This document shows, one piece after another, positions 1 through 7,997 of a stretch of 64,000 bases of DNA. The translations under genes were made by a program, and so were the position numbers. Every line of letters starts with the position of its first letter. Position 1 is the first letter of the stretch. Location of the stretch: NCBI RefSeq assembly GCF_003752175.1, contig NZ_RJVF01000008.1, positions 372,001 through 436,000 of the forward strand. The letters run 5' to 3'. Origin of the DNA: Comamonas sp. BIGb0124. Its GTDB lineage: Bacteria > Pseudomonadota > Gammaproteobacteria > Burkholderiales > Burkholderiaceae_C. The notes below the pieces were generated by a model, which did not search any database, was not told the origin of the DNA, and saw only the letters and a program-made list of their open reading frames with translations.

Positions 1-611
1 AGGACAGCCCCATCAAGAGCGTGGCCGAGCTGAGCGGCAAGAAGGTCGCCAGCGGCCCCGGCATCCAGAACGTGACCCTGGCCAAGACCATGCTCGAGCG
101 TGCAGGCGCCAAGGGCGCGACCGTGGTGGAGCTGCCCATCGGCCAGCACGTGGCGGCCATCGCCACGGGCCAGATCGACGCCTGCTACACCCTCGAACCC
201 ACCGGCACCGTGGGGCGGCTCAACGGCACGGCCCGTGTGCTCGAAGCCGGTGTGGTGGCGCATTACATCCTGGGCGATCCGATGGCGCCGTGGCATGGCG
301 GTGCAGCCAGCCTGACCTCGGAGTTCATCCAGAAGAACCCGCAGGTGGCCGCCCAGTTCATCGCGGCCTATCGTCGGGGCGTGCAGTTCGTGCGCGAGCA
401 GCCCGAGCAGGCCCGCCAGTACATGAAGGGCTACACCGCCATCGAAGGCGCACTGACCAACGAAGTGCCGCTGGCCGCCTACATGCTGCACGACGAGTTC
501 AAGCCCAGCGACGTCGCGTACTTCCAGAAGTTCTACGACCTGTTCACCGAAAAAGGCATCTTCTCGCGCAAGGTCGATGTCGGCTCGCTGCTCTACACCG
601 CCAAGGCCTGA
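1..611 (+). CDS. ABC transporter substrate-binding protein (SsuA/TauA/NMT1-like), 5' end missing
   Basis: This is the C-terminal about 200 residues of a periplasmic binding protein. The open frame runs in from the left edge (first full codon at base 3), so the start and signal peptide lie outside the window. The text VAELSGKKVASGPGIQNV, followed by a stretch on compounds crossing 'IATGQIDACYTLEPTG', is typical of the second lobe of NMT1/SsuA-type proteins that bind sulfonates, taurine, nitrate, pyrimidine precursors or similar small anions. A permease gene follows after 2 bp and then an ATPase, giving a standard A-C-B importer set. The amidohydrolase genes downstream suggest a nitrogenous ligand rather than a sulfonate, but that is inference. 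Confidence 0.85.
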   Translation, partial: DSPIKSVAELSGKKVASGPGIQNVTLAKTMLERAGAKGATVVELPIGQHVAAIATGQIDACYTLEPTGTVGRLNGTARVLEAGVVAHYILGDPMAPWHGGAASLTSEFIQKNPQVAAQFIAAYRRGVQFVREQPEQARQYMKGYTAIEGALTNEVPLAAYMLHDEFKPSDVAYFQKFYDLFTEKGIFSRKVDVGSLLYTAKA

Positions 612-613
612 TC

Positions 614-1471
614 ATGGACAAAGCCAACGATACGCCGGGGTCGGCAACGCTGACCTCCTCGATGCCCGCTGCGGGCTGGCAACCGCCCGCATCGGCCGAT
701 GCAGGCCCGGCCCGAACGCCGTGGCATGTGCGCCTGCTGCCGGCCGTCGGCCCCCTCGTGCTCTTCGTCATCTGGGATATCGTGGTGCGTGCCGGCTGGA
801 TCAAGGCGATCCTGCTGCCCAGCCCGGCCGATACCCTGGTCGCCCTGGTGACCGGGCTGGCCGGCGGCGTGCTCATGATCGACTTCCTGGTCACCGTGCA
901 GCGCACGCTGCAGGCATTCGCCATCGCGGCGATCGTCGGCGTGCCGCTGGGCGTGTTGCTGGGCAGCAATGAAAAGGCCTACCGCAGTGTCGAGTTCCTC
1001 ATCGACTTCTTCCGCTCGACGCCGTCGTCCGCGCTGATCCCGCTGTTCCTGCTGATCTTCGGTGTCTCGGACATCAACAAAGTGGCCATCGCCGCCTTCG
1101 GTGCGTTTCTGATCGTCATCTTCAACAGTGCCTACGGCGTCATCAACGCCCGCAAGCAGCGGGTGATGGCGGCCAAGGTGATGGGGGCTTCGCGCTGGCG
1201 CATTTTCAAGGACGTGCTGCTGTGGGAAAGCCTGCAGCCCAGCTTCGTGGGACTGCGCTCGGCGGTCTCGATGGCGCTGGTGATCGTGATCGTGGCCGAG
1301 ATGTTCATCGGCTCGGAGAACGGCCTGGGCCACGCCATCATCGACGCCCAGCAGGTGCTCAACGTCAAGACCATGTACGCCGCCATCCTGTCGGCCGGCG
1401 CACTGGGCTACGCCCTCAACATCGTGTTCCTCATGCTCGAGCGCCGCATCGTGCATTGGAGCGGGAGATAA
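614..1471 (+). CDS. ABC transporter permease (SsuC/TauC-like)
   Basis: A 285-residue inner-membrane permease of the BPD_transp_1 type. A cytoplasmic N-terminus of about 40 residues precedes the first membrane segment (LLPAVGPLVLFVIWDIVV). The EAA-like coupling loop reads VMAAKVMGASRWRIFKDVLL. The ATG at 614 is 2 bp after the stop of the binding-protein gene. The reading frame stays open far upstream, but that part overlaps the preceding gene in another frame and is not coding. With its neighbours it forms an importer for a small anionic or ureide-like compound; the exact substrate is not visible from the sequence. Confidence 0.88.
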   Translation: MDKANDTPGSATLTSSMPAAGWQPPASADAGPARTPWHVRLLPAVGPLVLFVIWDIVVRAGWIKAILLPSPADTLVALVTGLAGGVLMIDFLVTVQRTLQAFAIAAIVGVPLGVLLGSNEKAYRSVEFLIDFFRSTPSSALIPLFLLIFGVSDINKVAIAAFGAFLIVIFNSAYGVINARKQRVMAAKVMGASRWRIFKDVLLWESLQPSFVGLRSAVSMALVIVIVAEMFIGSENGLGHAIIDAQQVLNVKTMYAAILSAGALGYALNIVFLMLERRIVHWSGR

Positions 1472-1476
1472 GCCTC

Positions 1477-2298
1477 ATGCAAACCGTCCTCAACGCACCG
1501 GCCTACGCCGAGGTCCCCCAGCCGCGCTTCCAGCCCGGCCCGGCGGGCACGCACATCACCATCCGCGGCCTGACCAAGTACTTTGCCGGCTGGCCGCTCT
1601 ACGACAACTTCGACCTCGACATCCCGAAGGGCAAGATCGTGTCGGTGTTCGGACCCAACGGCTGCGGCAAGAGCACGCTGATCAACATGATCGCCGGGCT
1701 GGTGCCGATCGACCGGGGCGAGATCCTGTTCGACGGCAAGTCGCTGAAGGACACCAAGATCGGCTACGTGTTCCAGAACTACCGCGAAGCGCTGTTCCCC
1801 TGGATGCGGACCATCGACAACATTGCCTACCCCCTGTTGCTGGAGGGCAAGAGCAAGGCCGAAGTGGATCGGCGCATGGAAGAGCTGGTCGCCTCGTTCG
1901 ACGTCAAGTTCGACCTCAACCGTTATCCCTACGAGCTGTCGGGCGGCCAGCAGCAGACGGCATCGATCATGCGTGCACTGGCCCCCAAGCCCGAAGTGCT
2001 GTTCCTCGACGAACCGTTCTCGGCGCTGGATTTCGAGATGACGCTGTTCATCCGTGAAAAGCTGCAGGAAGTGTTCATGCAGACCGGCACCACCATGCTG
2101 CTGGTCTCGCACGACCTGGAAGAAGCCGTGTACCTGGCCGACCAGATCCTGCTGCTGACCAAGCGCCCGACCCGCGTGGCCGAGATCCTCGACTACGCCG
2201 ATGCGCGTCCGCGCACCATCGAGACGCTCACCCAGCCCAGCTTCGTGGCCGCCAAGAAGCTGAGCCTGGAGATCTTCCAGCGCGAGGTGCGGCGATGA
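1477..2298 (+). CDS. ABC transporter ATP-binding protein (SsuB/TauB-like)
   Basis: A 273-residue cytoplasmic ATPase that powers the importer encoded just upstream. The Walker A motif GPNGCGKST is at residues 59-67, the signature LSGGQ begins at residue 154, and the Walker B/D-loop reads LFLDEPFSALD. The usual arginine after the signature (LSGGQQQR) is replaced, giving LSGGQQQTASIMRAL, a departure from most SsuB/TauB relatives. Start ATG 1477 lies 5 bp after the permease stop. The gene's own stop overlaps the next start (ATGA at 2295-2298), so translation of transporter and catabolic genes is probably coupled. Confidence 0.88.
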   Translation: MQTVLNAPAYAEVPQPRFQPGPAGTHITIRGLTKYFAGWPLYDNFDLDIPKGKIVSVFGPNGCGKSTLINMIAGLVPIDRGEILFDGKSLKDTKIGYVFQNYREALFPWMRTIDNIAYPLLLEGKSKAEVDRRMEELVASFDVKFDLNRYPYELSGGQQQTASIMRALAPKPEVLFLDEPFSALDFEMTLFIREKLQEVFMQTGTTMLLVSHDLEEAVYLADQILLLTKRPTRVAEILDYADARPRTIETLTQPSFVAAKKLSLEIFQREVRR

Positions 2299-2534
2299 GC
2301 GGCATCGAACACACGATGCAGGCCTACGTGCATGCCAGCGCGGCGCTGCTCGAACTGCCGCTGGCCGAGGGCCAGGCCGAACGGGTATCCGCCCATCTGC
2401 AGCGCACCGCGGCCATGGCAGGCCGTCTGCAGGCCTACGCCTTGGCACCGCACGACGAACCGGCACAGGTCTACTGCCCTGCACCCTTCCCTGCGCTGCC
2501 CGCAGCCCCTTCTTCACCCGGAACACCGTCATGA
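2295..2534 (+). CDS. AtzG/HpxX-like small protein (DUF4089), GatC-like partner of the amidohydrolase
   Basis: A 79-residue protein of the DUF4089/AtzG type. The core (MQAYVHASAALLELPLAEG, then QRTAAMAGRLQAYAL) matches the two-helix pattern of these proteins, with a proline-rich tail. In cyanuric acid degraders AtzG is a GatC-like partner required by the amidohydrolase AtzE; in purine/oxalurate (hpx) clusters the homologue is HpxX. The gene overlaps the ATPase stop by 4 bp and the following amidohydrolase start by 4 bp (ATGA at 2531-2534). That is the order expected for a small-subunit/large-subunit pair. Confidence 0.78.
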   Translation: MSGIEHTMQAYVHASAALLELPLAEGQAERVSAHLQRTAAMAGRLQAYALAPHDEPAQVYCPAPFPALPAAPSSPGTPS

Positions 2535-3928
2535 CCACGGCCCCCACCGACACGCTGAGCCGGCTGGACGCCGTGCAGACCGGCCGGATGCGCGCCCGCG
2601 ACTGGCTCGAGGACAGCCTGGCGCGCATCGACGCCACCGACGGACGGGTGAACGCCTTCACCCTGCGCACCACCGAGCGCGCCCGGCTCGAGGCCGATGC
2701 GATCGACACGCGCCGGCGCGCAGGCGAAGCGCTGCCGCCCCTGGCCGGGCTGCCGTATGCCGTGAAGAACCTGTTCGACATCGAAGGCGAAGTCACCCTG
2801 GCGGGTGCCCAGGTGAACCAGGGCCAGGCGCCGGCCGGGGCGGATGCCGTGCTGGTCCAGCAGTTGCGGGCATCGGGCGCCGTGCTGACGGGCGGCCTCA
2901 ACATGGACGAGTACGCCTACGGCTTCACCACCGAGAACAGTCACTTCGGCCCGACCCGCAACCCGCATGACCTGACGCGCATCGCCGGCGGTTCGTCGGG
3001 CGGCTCGGGTGCGGCCGTGGCGGCTGGACAGGTGCCGGCCGCACTGGGCTCGGACACCAACGGCTCGATCCGTGTGCCGGCCTCGCTGTGCGGCGTGTGG
3101 GGGCTCAAGCCCACATTCGGCCGCCTGTCGCGGCGTGGCAGCTACCCCTTCGTCCACAACCTCGACCATCTGGGCCCGATCGCCGATTCGGCCGGTCTGC
3201 TGGCGCGCGTCTACGATGCCTTGCAGACCCCGGACACGCAAGACCCTGGCTGTCATGCCCAGGCCGTACAGCCGGTGAGCGGTGAACTGGCGCAGGGCAT
3301 GGCCGGGCTGCGCGTCGGCGTCCTGGGCGGCTACTTCGATCGCCATGCCACGGCAGCCGCCCGAGAGGCGGCCCAGAGCGCGGCCCGTGTGCTGGGCGCG
3401 ACCGACGTCGTGCAATGGCCCAGCGCAGAGGAAGCCCGTGCTGCGGCGTTCATCCTCACCGCAGCCGAAGGCGGCAGTCTTCACCTGCCCGATCTGCGCA
3501 GCCGTGCGGCCGAGTTCGAGCCGCTGTCGGTCGACCGCTTCATCGCCGGCGCCCTGCAGCCGGCCCACTGGCTGCTGCTGGCCCAGCGGTTTCGGCGCAT
3601 CTACCGCGCACAGGTGCAAGCGCTGTTTGCTCAGTGGGATGTGCTGATCGCGCCGGCCACCCCCGTGCCCGCCACCCCGATCGGCACCGAGTGGCTGGAA
3701 CTCGACGGTGCACGGGTGCCGTGCCGGGCCAGCATGGGCCTGCTGACCCAGCCCATCTCGTTTGCCGGCTGCCCCGTGGTGGCCGCGCCGCTCTGGCCCG
3801 AGAGCGCTCGAGGCCTGCCGATGGGTGTCCAGCTCATCGGCGCACCGTGGCGCGAAGACCTGACCCTGCGGGCCGCCCATGTGCTCGAGGCCAGCGGCGT
3901 GGCAGCCGTGCGCCCCGCAGCGCTCTGA
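2531..3928 (+). CDS. AtzE/HpxY-family amidohydrolase (amidase signature enzyme)
   Basis: A 465-residue amidase-signature enzyme. The Ser-cisSer-Lys triad is visible as Lys79 ([13 protein letters not shown]), Ser155 (GGSSGGSG) and Ser179 ([12 protein letters not shown]); the 24-residue spacing of the two serines is normal for the family. Family members hydrolyse amide bonds; AtzE acts on 1-carboxybiuret, and HpxY sits in oxalurate/oxamate catabolic clusters. The upstream AtzG/HpxX-like gene overlaps by 4 bp and an AtzH/HpxZ-like gene follows, so the trio is conserved as a unit. No ring-opening enzyme (AtzD) or HpxW is present in the window, so the natural substrate here is open. Confidence 0.88.
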   Translation: MTTAPTDTLSRLDAVQTGRMRARDWLEDSLARIDATDGRVNAFTLRTTERARLEADAIDTRRRAGEALPPLAGLPYAVKNLFDIEGEVTLAGAQVNQGQAPAGADAVLVQQLRASGAVLTGGLNMDEYAYGFTTENSHFGPTRNPHDLTRIAGGSSGGSGAAVAAGQVPAALGSDTNGSIRVPASLCGVWGLKPTFGRLSRRGSYPFVHNLDHLGPIADSAGLLARVYDALQTPDTQDPGCHAQAVQPVSGELAQGMAGLRVGVLGGYFDRHATAAAREAAQSAARVLGATDVVQWPSAEEARAAAFILTAAEGGSLHLPDLRSRAAEFEPLSVDRFIAGALQPAHWLLLAQRFRRIYRAQVQALFAQWDVLIAPATPVPATPIGTEWLELDGARVPCRASMGLLTQPISFAGCPVVAAPLWPESARGLPMGVQLIGAPWREDLTLRAAHVLEASGVAAVRPAAL

Positions 3929-4009
3929 GCGCGGTTCCCGCTCACGCCTGCCGGCTTCCTCGACCTCCATTCAACCGATCCGTTCACCCGATCACAACCT
4001 CACCGACTC

Positions 4010-4384
4010 ATGGATATCAATCTCCCCGACGTTCTGGCCGAAGTCCAGGCGCACTGCGACCGTTATGAAAAAGCCCTGACCGGCAACGACGTGGCCGAAC
4101 TCGACACGCTGTTCTGGAACAGCCCGCACACCCTGCGCTACGGCGCCACGGAAAACCTGTACGGCTACGACGAGATCCAGGCCTTCCGCGCTTCGCGCCC
4201 GTCGCAGGGCCTCGAGCGCAACGTGGTGCGTCACGTGATCACGACCTACGGCCGCGACATGGCCACCAGCAACCTCGAGTTCGAACGCAACGGCGGCGCG
4301 GTGCGTGGCCGCCAAAGCCAGACCTGGATGCGGACGCCCGAGGGCTGGCGCGTCGTGGCGGCTCACGTCAGCCCGCTCAAATGA
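4010..4384 (+). CDS. hpxZ: AtzH/HpxZ-like protein (DUF3225, NTF2-like fold)
   Basis: A 124-residue cytoplasmic protein matching the HpxZ/AtzH family in length and in landmarks such as [20 protein letters not shown] and the end [12 protein letters not shown]. The fold is NTF2-like. HpxZ is named from oxalurate catabolism clusters. AtzH from the cyanuric acid pathway has been reported to act beside AtzE/AtzG, probably as a decarboxylase on the carboxylated urea product; I recall that role rather than deduce it here. It follows the amidohydrolase after 81 bp on the same strand and precedes the regulator. Confidence 0.82.
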   Translation: MDINLPDVLAEVQAHCDRYEKALTGNDVAELDTLFWNSPHTLRYGATENLYGYDEIQAFRASRPSQGLERNVVRHVITTYGRDMATSNLEFERNGGAVRGRQSQTWMRTPEGWRVVAAHVSPLK

Positions 4385-4445
4385 CGGACGGGCCATCTCG
4401 CCAAGCCCCGCTTTCTGCCGTGCAGAGGTCGCTTTTCACGCTAGG

Positions 4446-5207
4446 ATGGCCATCGTGAGCCTCGATCTTCCCCTGACGCCCGGCGTCGACGCCCTGGGCA
4501 CTGCCCACGACACGCGCCAGTCGCGTGCCGAGGATGTCTATGGCCTGCTCAAGCAGGACATCGCCGATTTCCGCCTGATTCCCGGCGATCGTTTTACCGA
4601 GACGGCGATCTGCGATCGCCTGGGCGTGTCGCGCACCCCGGTGCGCCAGGCGCTCTACCGCCTGCAGCAAGAGGGGTTTGTCGAGGTGCTGTTCCGCGCC
4701 GGGTGGCGGGTGCTGCCCATCGACTTCCAGAAGTTCGAGCAGTTGTACGACCTGCGCAAGGTGCTCGAGACCGAAGCCGTGCGCCGCCTCTGCAGCGAGC
4801 CGCATCTGCTGGGCGAATCCGAGTACCAGTCCCTGGCCGATGTATGGCTGCAGCCCGCCGATCTGCGCAGCCACGACGCCGTCGCGGTCGGCAGCCTCGA
4901 CGAGGCGTTCCACTGCGCGCTGGTCGCGGCCACGGGCAATGCGGAAATGGCCCGCGTGCATCGCGACGTCACCGAACGCATCCGCATCATCCGCCGGCTC
5001 GATTTCACCTGGGCCGCGCGCATCAATGCCACCTACGACGAGCATGCGCTGATCCTGCGCGCCATCCGGGCCCGCCGCGCGGACGAGGCCGTCCGTCTGC
5101 TCGGCGCCCATATCGATGCCAGCCAGACCGAGGTCCGCAAGATCACCCTGCACCAGATCTACATGGCGCAGACCGCAAGCCTGCAGAGCCCGGCCGCACC
5201 GCGCTGA
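4446..5207 (+). CDS. GntR-family transcriptional regulator (FadR/FCD subfamily)
   Basis: A 253-residue regulator. The N-terminal winged helix (about residues 20-90) includes DIADFRLIPGDRFTETAICD and VSRTPVRQALYRLQQEGFV, the GntR recognition helix signature. The rest is the all-helical FCD ligand domain (ETEAVRRLC, then FHCALVAATGNAEMARVH). ATG 4446 was chosen; a GTG at 4455 is an alternative. It is 61 bp downstream of the HpxZ-like gene on the same strand and probably controls the importer/amidohydrolase operon, with a pathway intermediate as the likely effector. It ends 18 bp before the convergent treY stop. Confidence 0.85.
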   Translation: MAIVSLDLPLTPGVDALGTAHDTRQSRAEDVYGLLKQDIADFRLIPGDRFTETAICDRLGVSRTPVRQALYRLQQEGFVEVLFRAGWRVLPIDFQKFEQLYDLRKVLETEAVRRLCSEPHLLGESEYQSLADVWLQPADLRSHDAVAVGSLDEAFHCALVAATGNAEMARVHRDVTERIRIIRRLDFTWAARINATYDEHALILRAIRARRADEAVRLLGAHIDASQTEVRKITLHQIYMAQTASLQSPAAPR

Positions 5208-5225
5208 ACGGTCAGGCCTGGCTCA

Positions 5226-7997
5226 TCAAGCTTGGCGAAACCAGATCGAAACGGGGAAATCCGGTGCGAGATCCAGGGTAGCCTCGGCCGAACCGGTCAC
5301 CCGGTGCCAACCCTGCCTGGACCACCCGGCCGGCAGCACGAGTTGTGTATCGCCCCATTCGAGCACCGGCCAATCGGCAGAGCCGGGAGCCAGCAAGCGG
5401 GATGCCCGCAGCGGGACGGCCACCAGCAGCGCCTGATCGCCGTGCTGGCGGGCAAATGCAAACACATGCGCCGCCTGCGCACCGCTGGCCTGCAACGGCA
5501 GATAACTGCCGTGCGCGAACAGATCGGCGTGCGCCTTCCTGAGCTGCAGGACGTCCTCGATCAAGCGCTGCTTGACCTGGCCTTCTCGCCACCGCCGGCG
5601 CAGCTCGTCGCCGGTCCAGGTCGCCACCTCGTCGAGGCGCCGGGATGCGAAGTCCACGGCGCGCCGGTTGTCCGGGTCCATGAGACTGAAATCCCAGCGT
5701 TCGTTGCCCTGGTAGAGATCCGGCACGCCCGGCACGCAGAGCTTGAGGGCCGTTTGGCTCAAGCTGTTGAGCAGGCCGGGCTTTTCCAGCCGCTCGCGCA
5801 CGAAGGCGTGGATGCGCCCCAGCAGGCCGCCGTGCGCCCCCGGATCGAGCAGGCGGTCGAGATACGCTTCGCAACGGGCCTCGTAATCGACATCGGGCTC
5901 GAACCAGCTCGAGGCCTGCTTGCCTTCGCGCAGCGACTTGAGCTGCCAGGCTTTCAGGCGCTGGCCGTAATCGCGCAAGCCTTCGCGGTCGTCGGGGGCC
6001 AGGGTGGGCGGCCAGTGGCCGACCACGGTCTGCAGCAGGACATAGGCGTGCTCGGCCCGCGGGGCATCGTCACGGCCTGCAGCGGCGGCTTCGAGCCACG
6101 AGACGGCGGCAGCCGTCCACTCGGGAGCCAGCTCGCTGAGCGCGGCGATGCGTGCGCGCGCGTCCTCGCCTCGTTTGTGATCGTGGGTGCCGGTTGCCAG
6201 CAGGCTGCGCGGCAAGGTGCGGGCGCGCTCGATCCACAAGGCCTGTGCGGCGTGCGGAGACAGAGAAAACGCATCGGGCTCGGATCCCACTTCGTTGCGC
6301 GACAGCAGGCGACCGTAACGGAAGAACGCCGTGTCCTCGACCGACTTGGCGGCCAACGGGGCGGTGAGCTGCTGGAAACGGCGCGTCACATGCAGCCGAT
6401 CGCGGCAGCGGGCGCCGGTGTGCTGCCCTGCGGGCATGCGCCCCAGGGCATCGCGGATGGCTCCCAGCAACTGCCGGTCGCCGGCCTGCAGCCGGGTGGC
6501 GGCCGCGCCGGCGGCATGCGCCATCACCGCCTGGTCGGTGGGCGAGAGCCCATTGGCGTCGACATAGGTCCGATAAACCGCCACATGCAGAAGCAGCTCG
6601 CGCAGCACACGCCGAACCGCCGGCAGGGCCCAGTCGCCGCCGCCAGACCTTCGGGCGTCGTCGCGCAGGATCGCCTGAAGGCCCCGTGCGATCGCTTCGG
6701 CCTCGCCGGCAAAATGCAGGTCGATCAACTGCCCGCGCGCCTCGTGCACGTGGTTCGCGAAACGGCTGGGCGAAGCACCGATGTGCTGCCAGGCCTGCAG
6801 CAGCGGCTGTTCACCGGCCGGGTCGTGCAGCAGCGCACCGACCTGGTCCATGAAATCGTACCCGGTGGTGCCGTCCACCGGCCAGCGCGGATCGAGTGTT
6901 TCATCGGCAGCCAGGATCTTCTCGACCCAGATCAAGGGCGGCTGCCCGCGCAGGGCCTCGGGCCGCTGCGGCTGCAACTGGGCGAGCCGGGTCCGCAACT
7001 GGTGGAGATATGCAGCCGGGTCGGCCAATCCATCGATGTGGTCGATGCGCAATCCGTCGACCAGGCCTTCGGCGTACAGGCGAAACGGCAACCGGTGAGT
7101 GGCTTCGAACACCTCGGGCCGCTCGACACGCAAGCCCGCCAGATCGGTGATCTCGAAAAAACGCCGCCAGTTGATGGCCTCGGCTGCCGTGCGCCACCAG
7201 GCGAGCCGGTAATGCTGGTGCTCGAGCAGTTGCGACAGCCGTGTATGGGCGCCCGCCCCGCCGCCCTTCTCATCCGGCCCGAAGGCGGCCAAGACCGAGC
7301 CGATCTCGTCCCGGCCCGCCGGCGTACCCCAGGCCTGTTTCAGGCATTCGTCCATCAGTTCCCAGCGCTCGGGCTGCGGTGCATCGCCACCTCCGCAGGC
7401 CTCCACCAGCCCCGGCAACAGGGGGCCACGCGAGGCCTCGGGCAGCGCCTGCAGCAGCACGGCATACGAGGGCGGTGTCACGGGGAAACGGGCGGCGTGG
7501 TAGGCCACCTCGAACCGGCCTGCGTCGCCATCGAATGCCAGCCGCACATGCCCGGCCGAGAGCTCGTCGTGCAGATGGCCACCCAGGAAAGGCGCCAGCA
7601 AGCGCTGGTCGAGTTCGGTGTCCGTCTGGTCCCAGTCGATATCGAAGTAGTCGGCATAACGACTGCGCCGCCCCCATCTCAGCACATCCTGCCACCACGG
7701 ATTCTCGGGGCCGGTGGCCATGTGATTGGGCACGATGTCGAGGATCAGCCCCATGCCGGCCGCACGCAGGGCCGATACCAGCCGGCGCAGAGCCGCCTCG
7801 CCCCCCAGGGCGGGACTCACGATGTCGTAGTCGATGGTGTCGTAGCCATGCGTGGAGCCGCTTCGCGCCTGCGTCAGGGGCGATGCGTAGAGGTGGCTGA
7901 CACCCAGCCTGGCGTAGTAGTCGACCAGGGGCAAGGCATCGTCGAGCGTGAACTGCTCGTGAAACTGCAGACGCACGGTGGCACGCGGGGCGGTCAT
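5226..7997 (-). CDS. treY: Malto-oligosyltrehalose synthase TreY
   Basis: A 923-residue GH13 enzyme that turns the reducing-end alpha-1,4 linkage of a malto-oligosaccharide into an alpha,alpha-1,1 (trehalose) linkage. The N-terminus has the TreY hallmark YASPLTQARSGSTHGYDT. GH13 conserved regions are LDIVPNHMA (I), GLRIDHIDGLADP (II, nucleophile Asp), WVEKILAADE (III, acid Glu) and GTHDHKRGEDARARI (IV). The ATG at 7997 overlaps the malQ stop (ATGA), so it is the last gene of the glgX-treZ-malQ-treY operon. TreZ, two genes upstream, releases trehalose from its product. Earlier in-frame codons lie inside malQ in another frame and were rejected. Confidence 0.95.
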   Translation of the reverse strand: MTAPRATVRLQFHEQFTLDDALPLVDYYARLGVSHLYASPLTQARSGSTHGYDTIDYDIVSPALGGEAALRRLVSALRAAGMGLILDIVPNHMATGPENPWWQDVLRWGRRSRYADYFDIDWDQTDTELDQRLLAPFLGGHLHDELSAGHVRLAFDGDAGRFEVAYHAARFPVTPPSYAVLLQALPEASRGPLLPGLVEACGGGDAPQPERWELMDECLKQAWGTPAGRDEIGSVLAAFGPDEKGGGAGAHTRLSQLLEHQHYRLAWWRTAAEAINWRRFFEITDLAGLRVERPEVFEATHRLPFRLYAEGLVDGLRIDHIDGLADPAAYLHQLRTRLAQLQPQRPEALRGQPPLIWVEKILAADETLDPRWPVDGTTGYDFMDQVGALLHDPAGEQPLLQAWQHIGASPSRFANHVHEARGQLIDLHFAGEAEAIARGLQAILRDDARRSGGGDWALPAVRRVLRELLLHVAVYRTYVDANGLSPTDQAVMAHAAGAAATRLQAGDRQLLGAIRDALGRMPAGQHTGARCRDRLHVTRRFQQLTAPLAAKSVEDTAFFRYGRLLSRNEVGSEPDAFSLSPHAAQALWIERARTLPRSLLATGTHDHKRGEDARARIAALSELAPEWTAAAVSWLEAAAAGRDDAPRAEHAYVLLQTVVGHWPPTLAPDDREGLRDYGQRLKAWQLKSLREGKQASSWFEPDVDYEARCEAYLDRLLDPGAHGGLLGRIHAFVRERLEKPGLLNSLSQTALKLCVPGVPDLYQGNERWDFSLMDPDNRRAVDFASRRLDEVATWTGDELRRRWREGQVKQRLIEDVLQLRKAHADLFAHGSYLPLQASGAQAAHVFAFARQHGDQALLVAVPLRASRLLAPGSADWPVLEWGDTQLVLPAGWSRQGWHRVTGSAEATLDLAPDFPVSIWFRQA

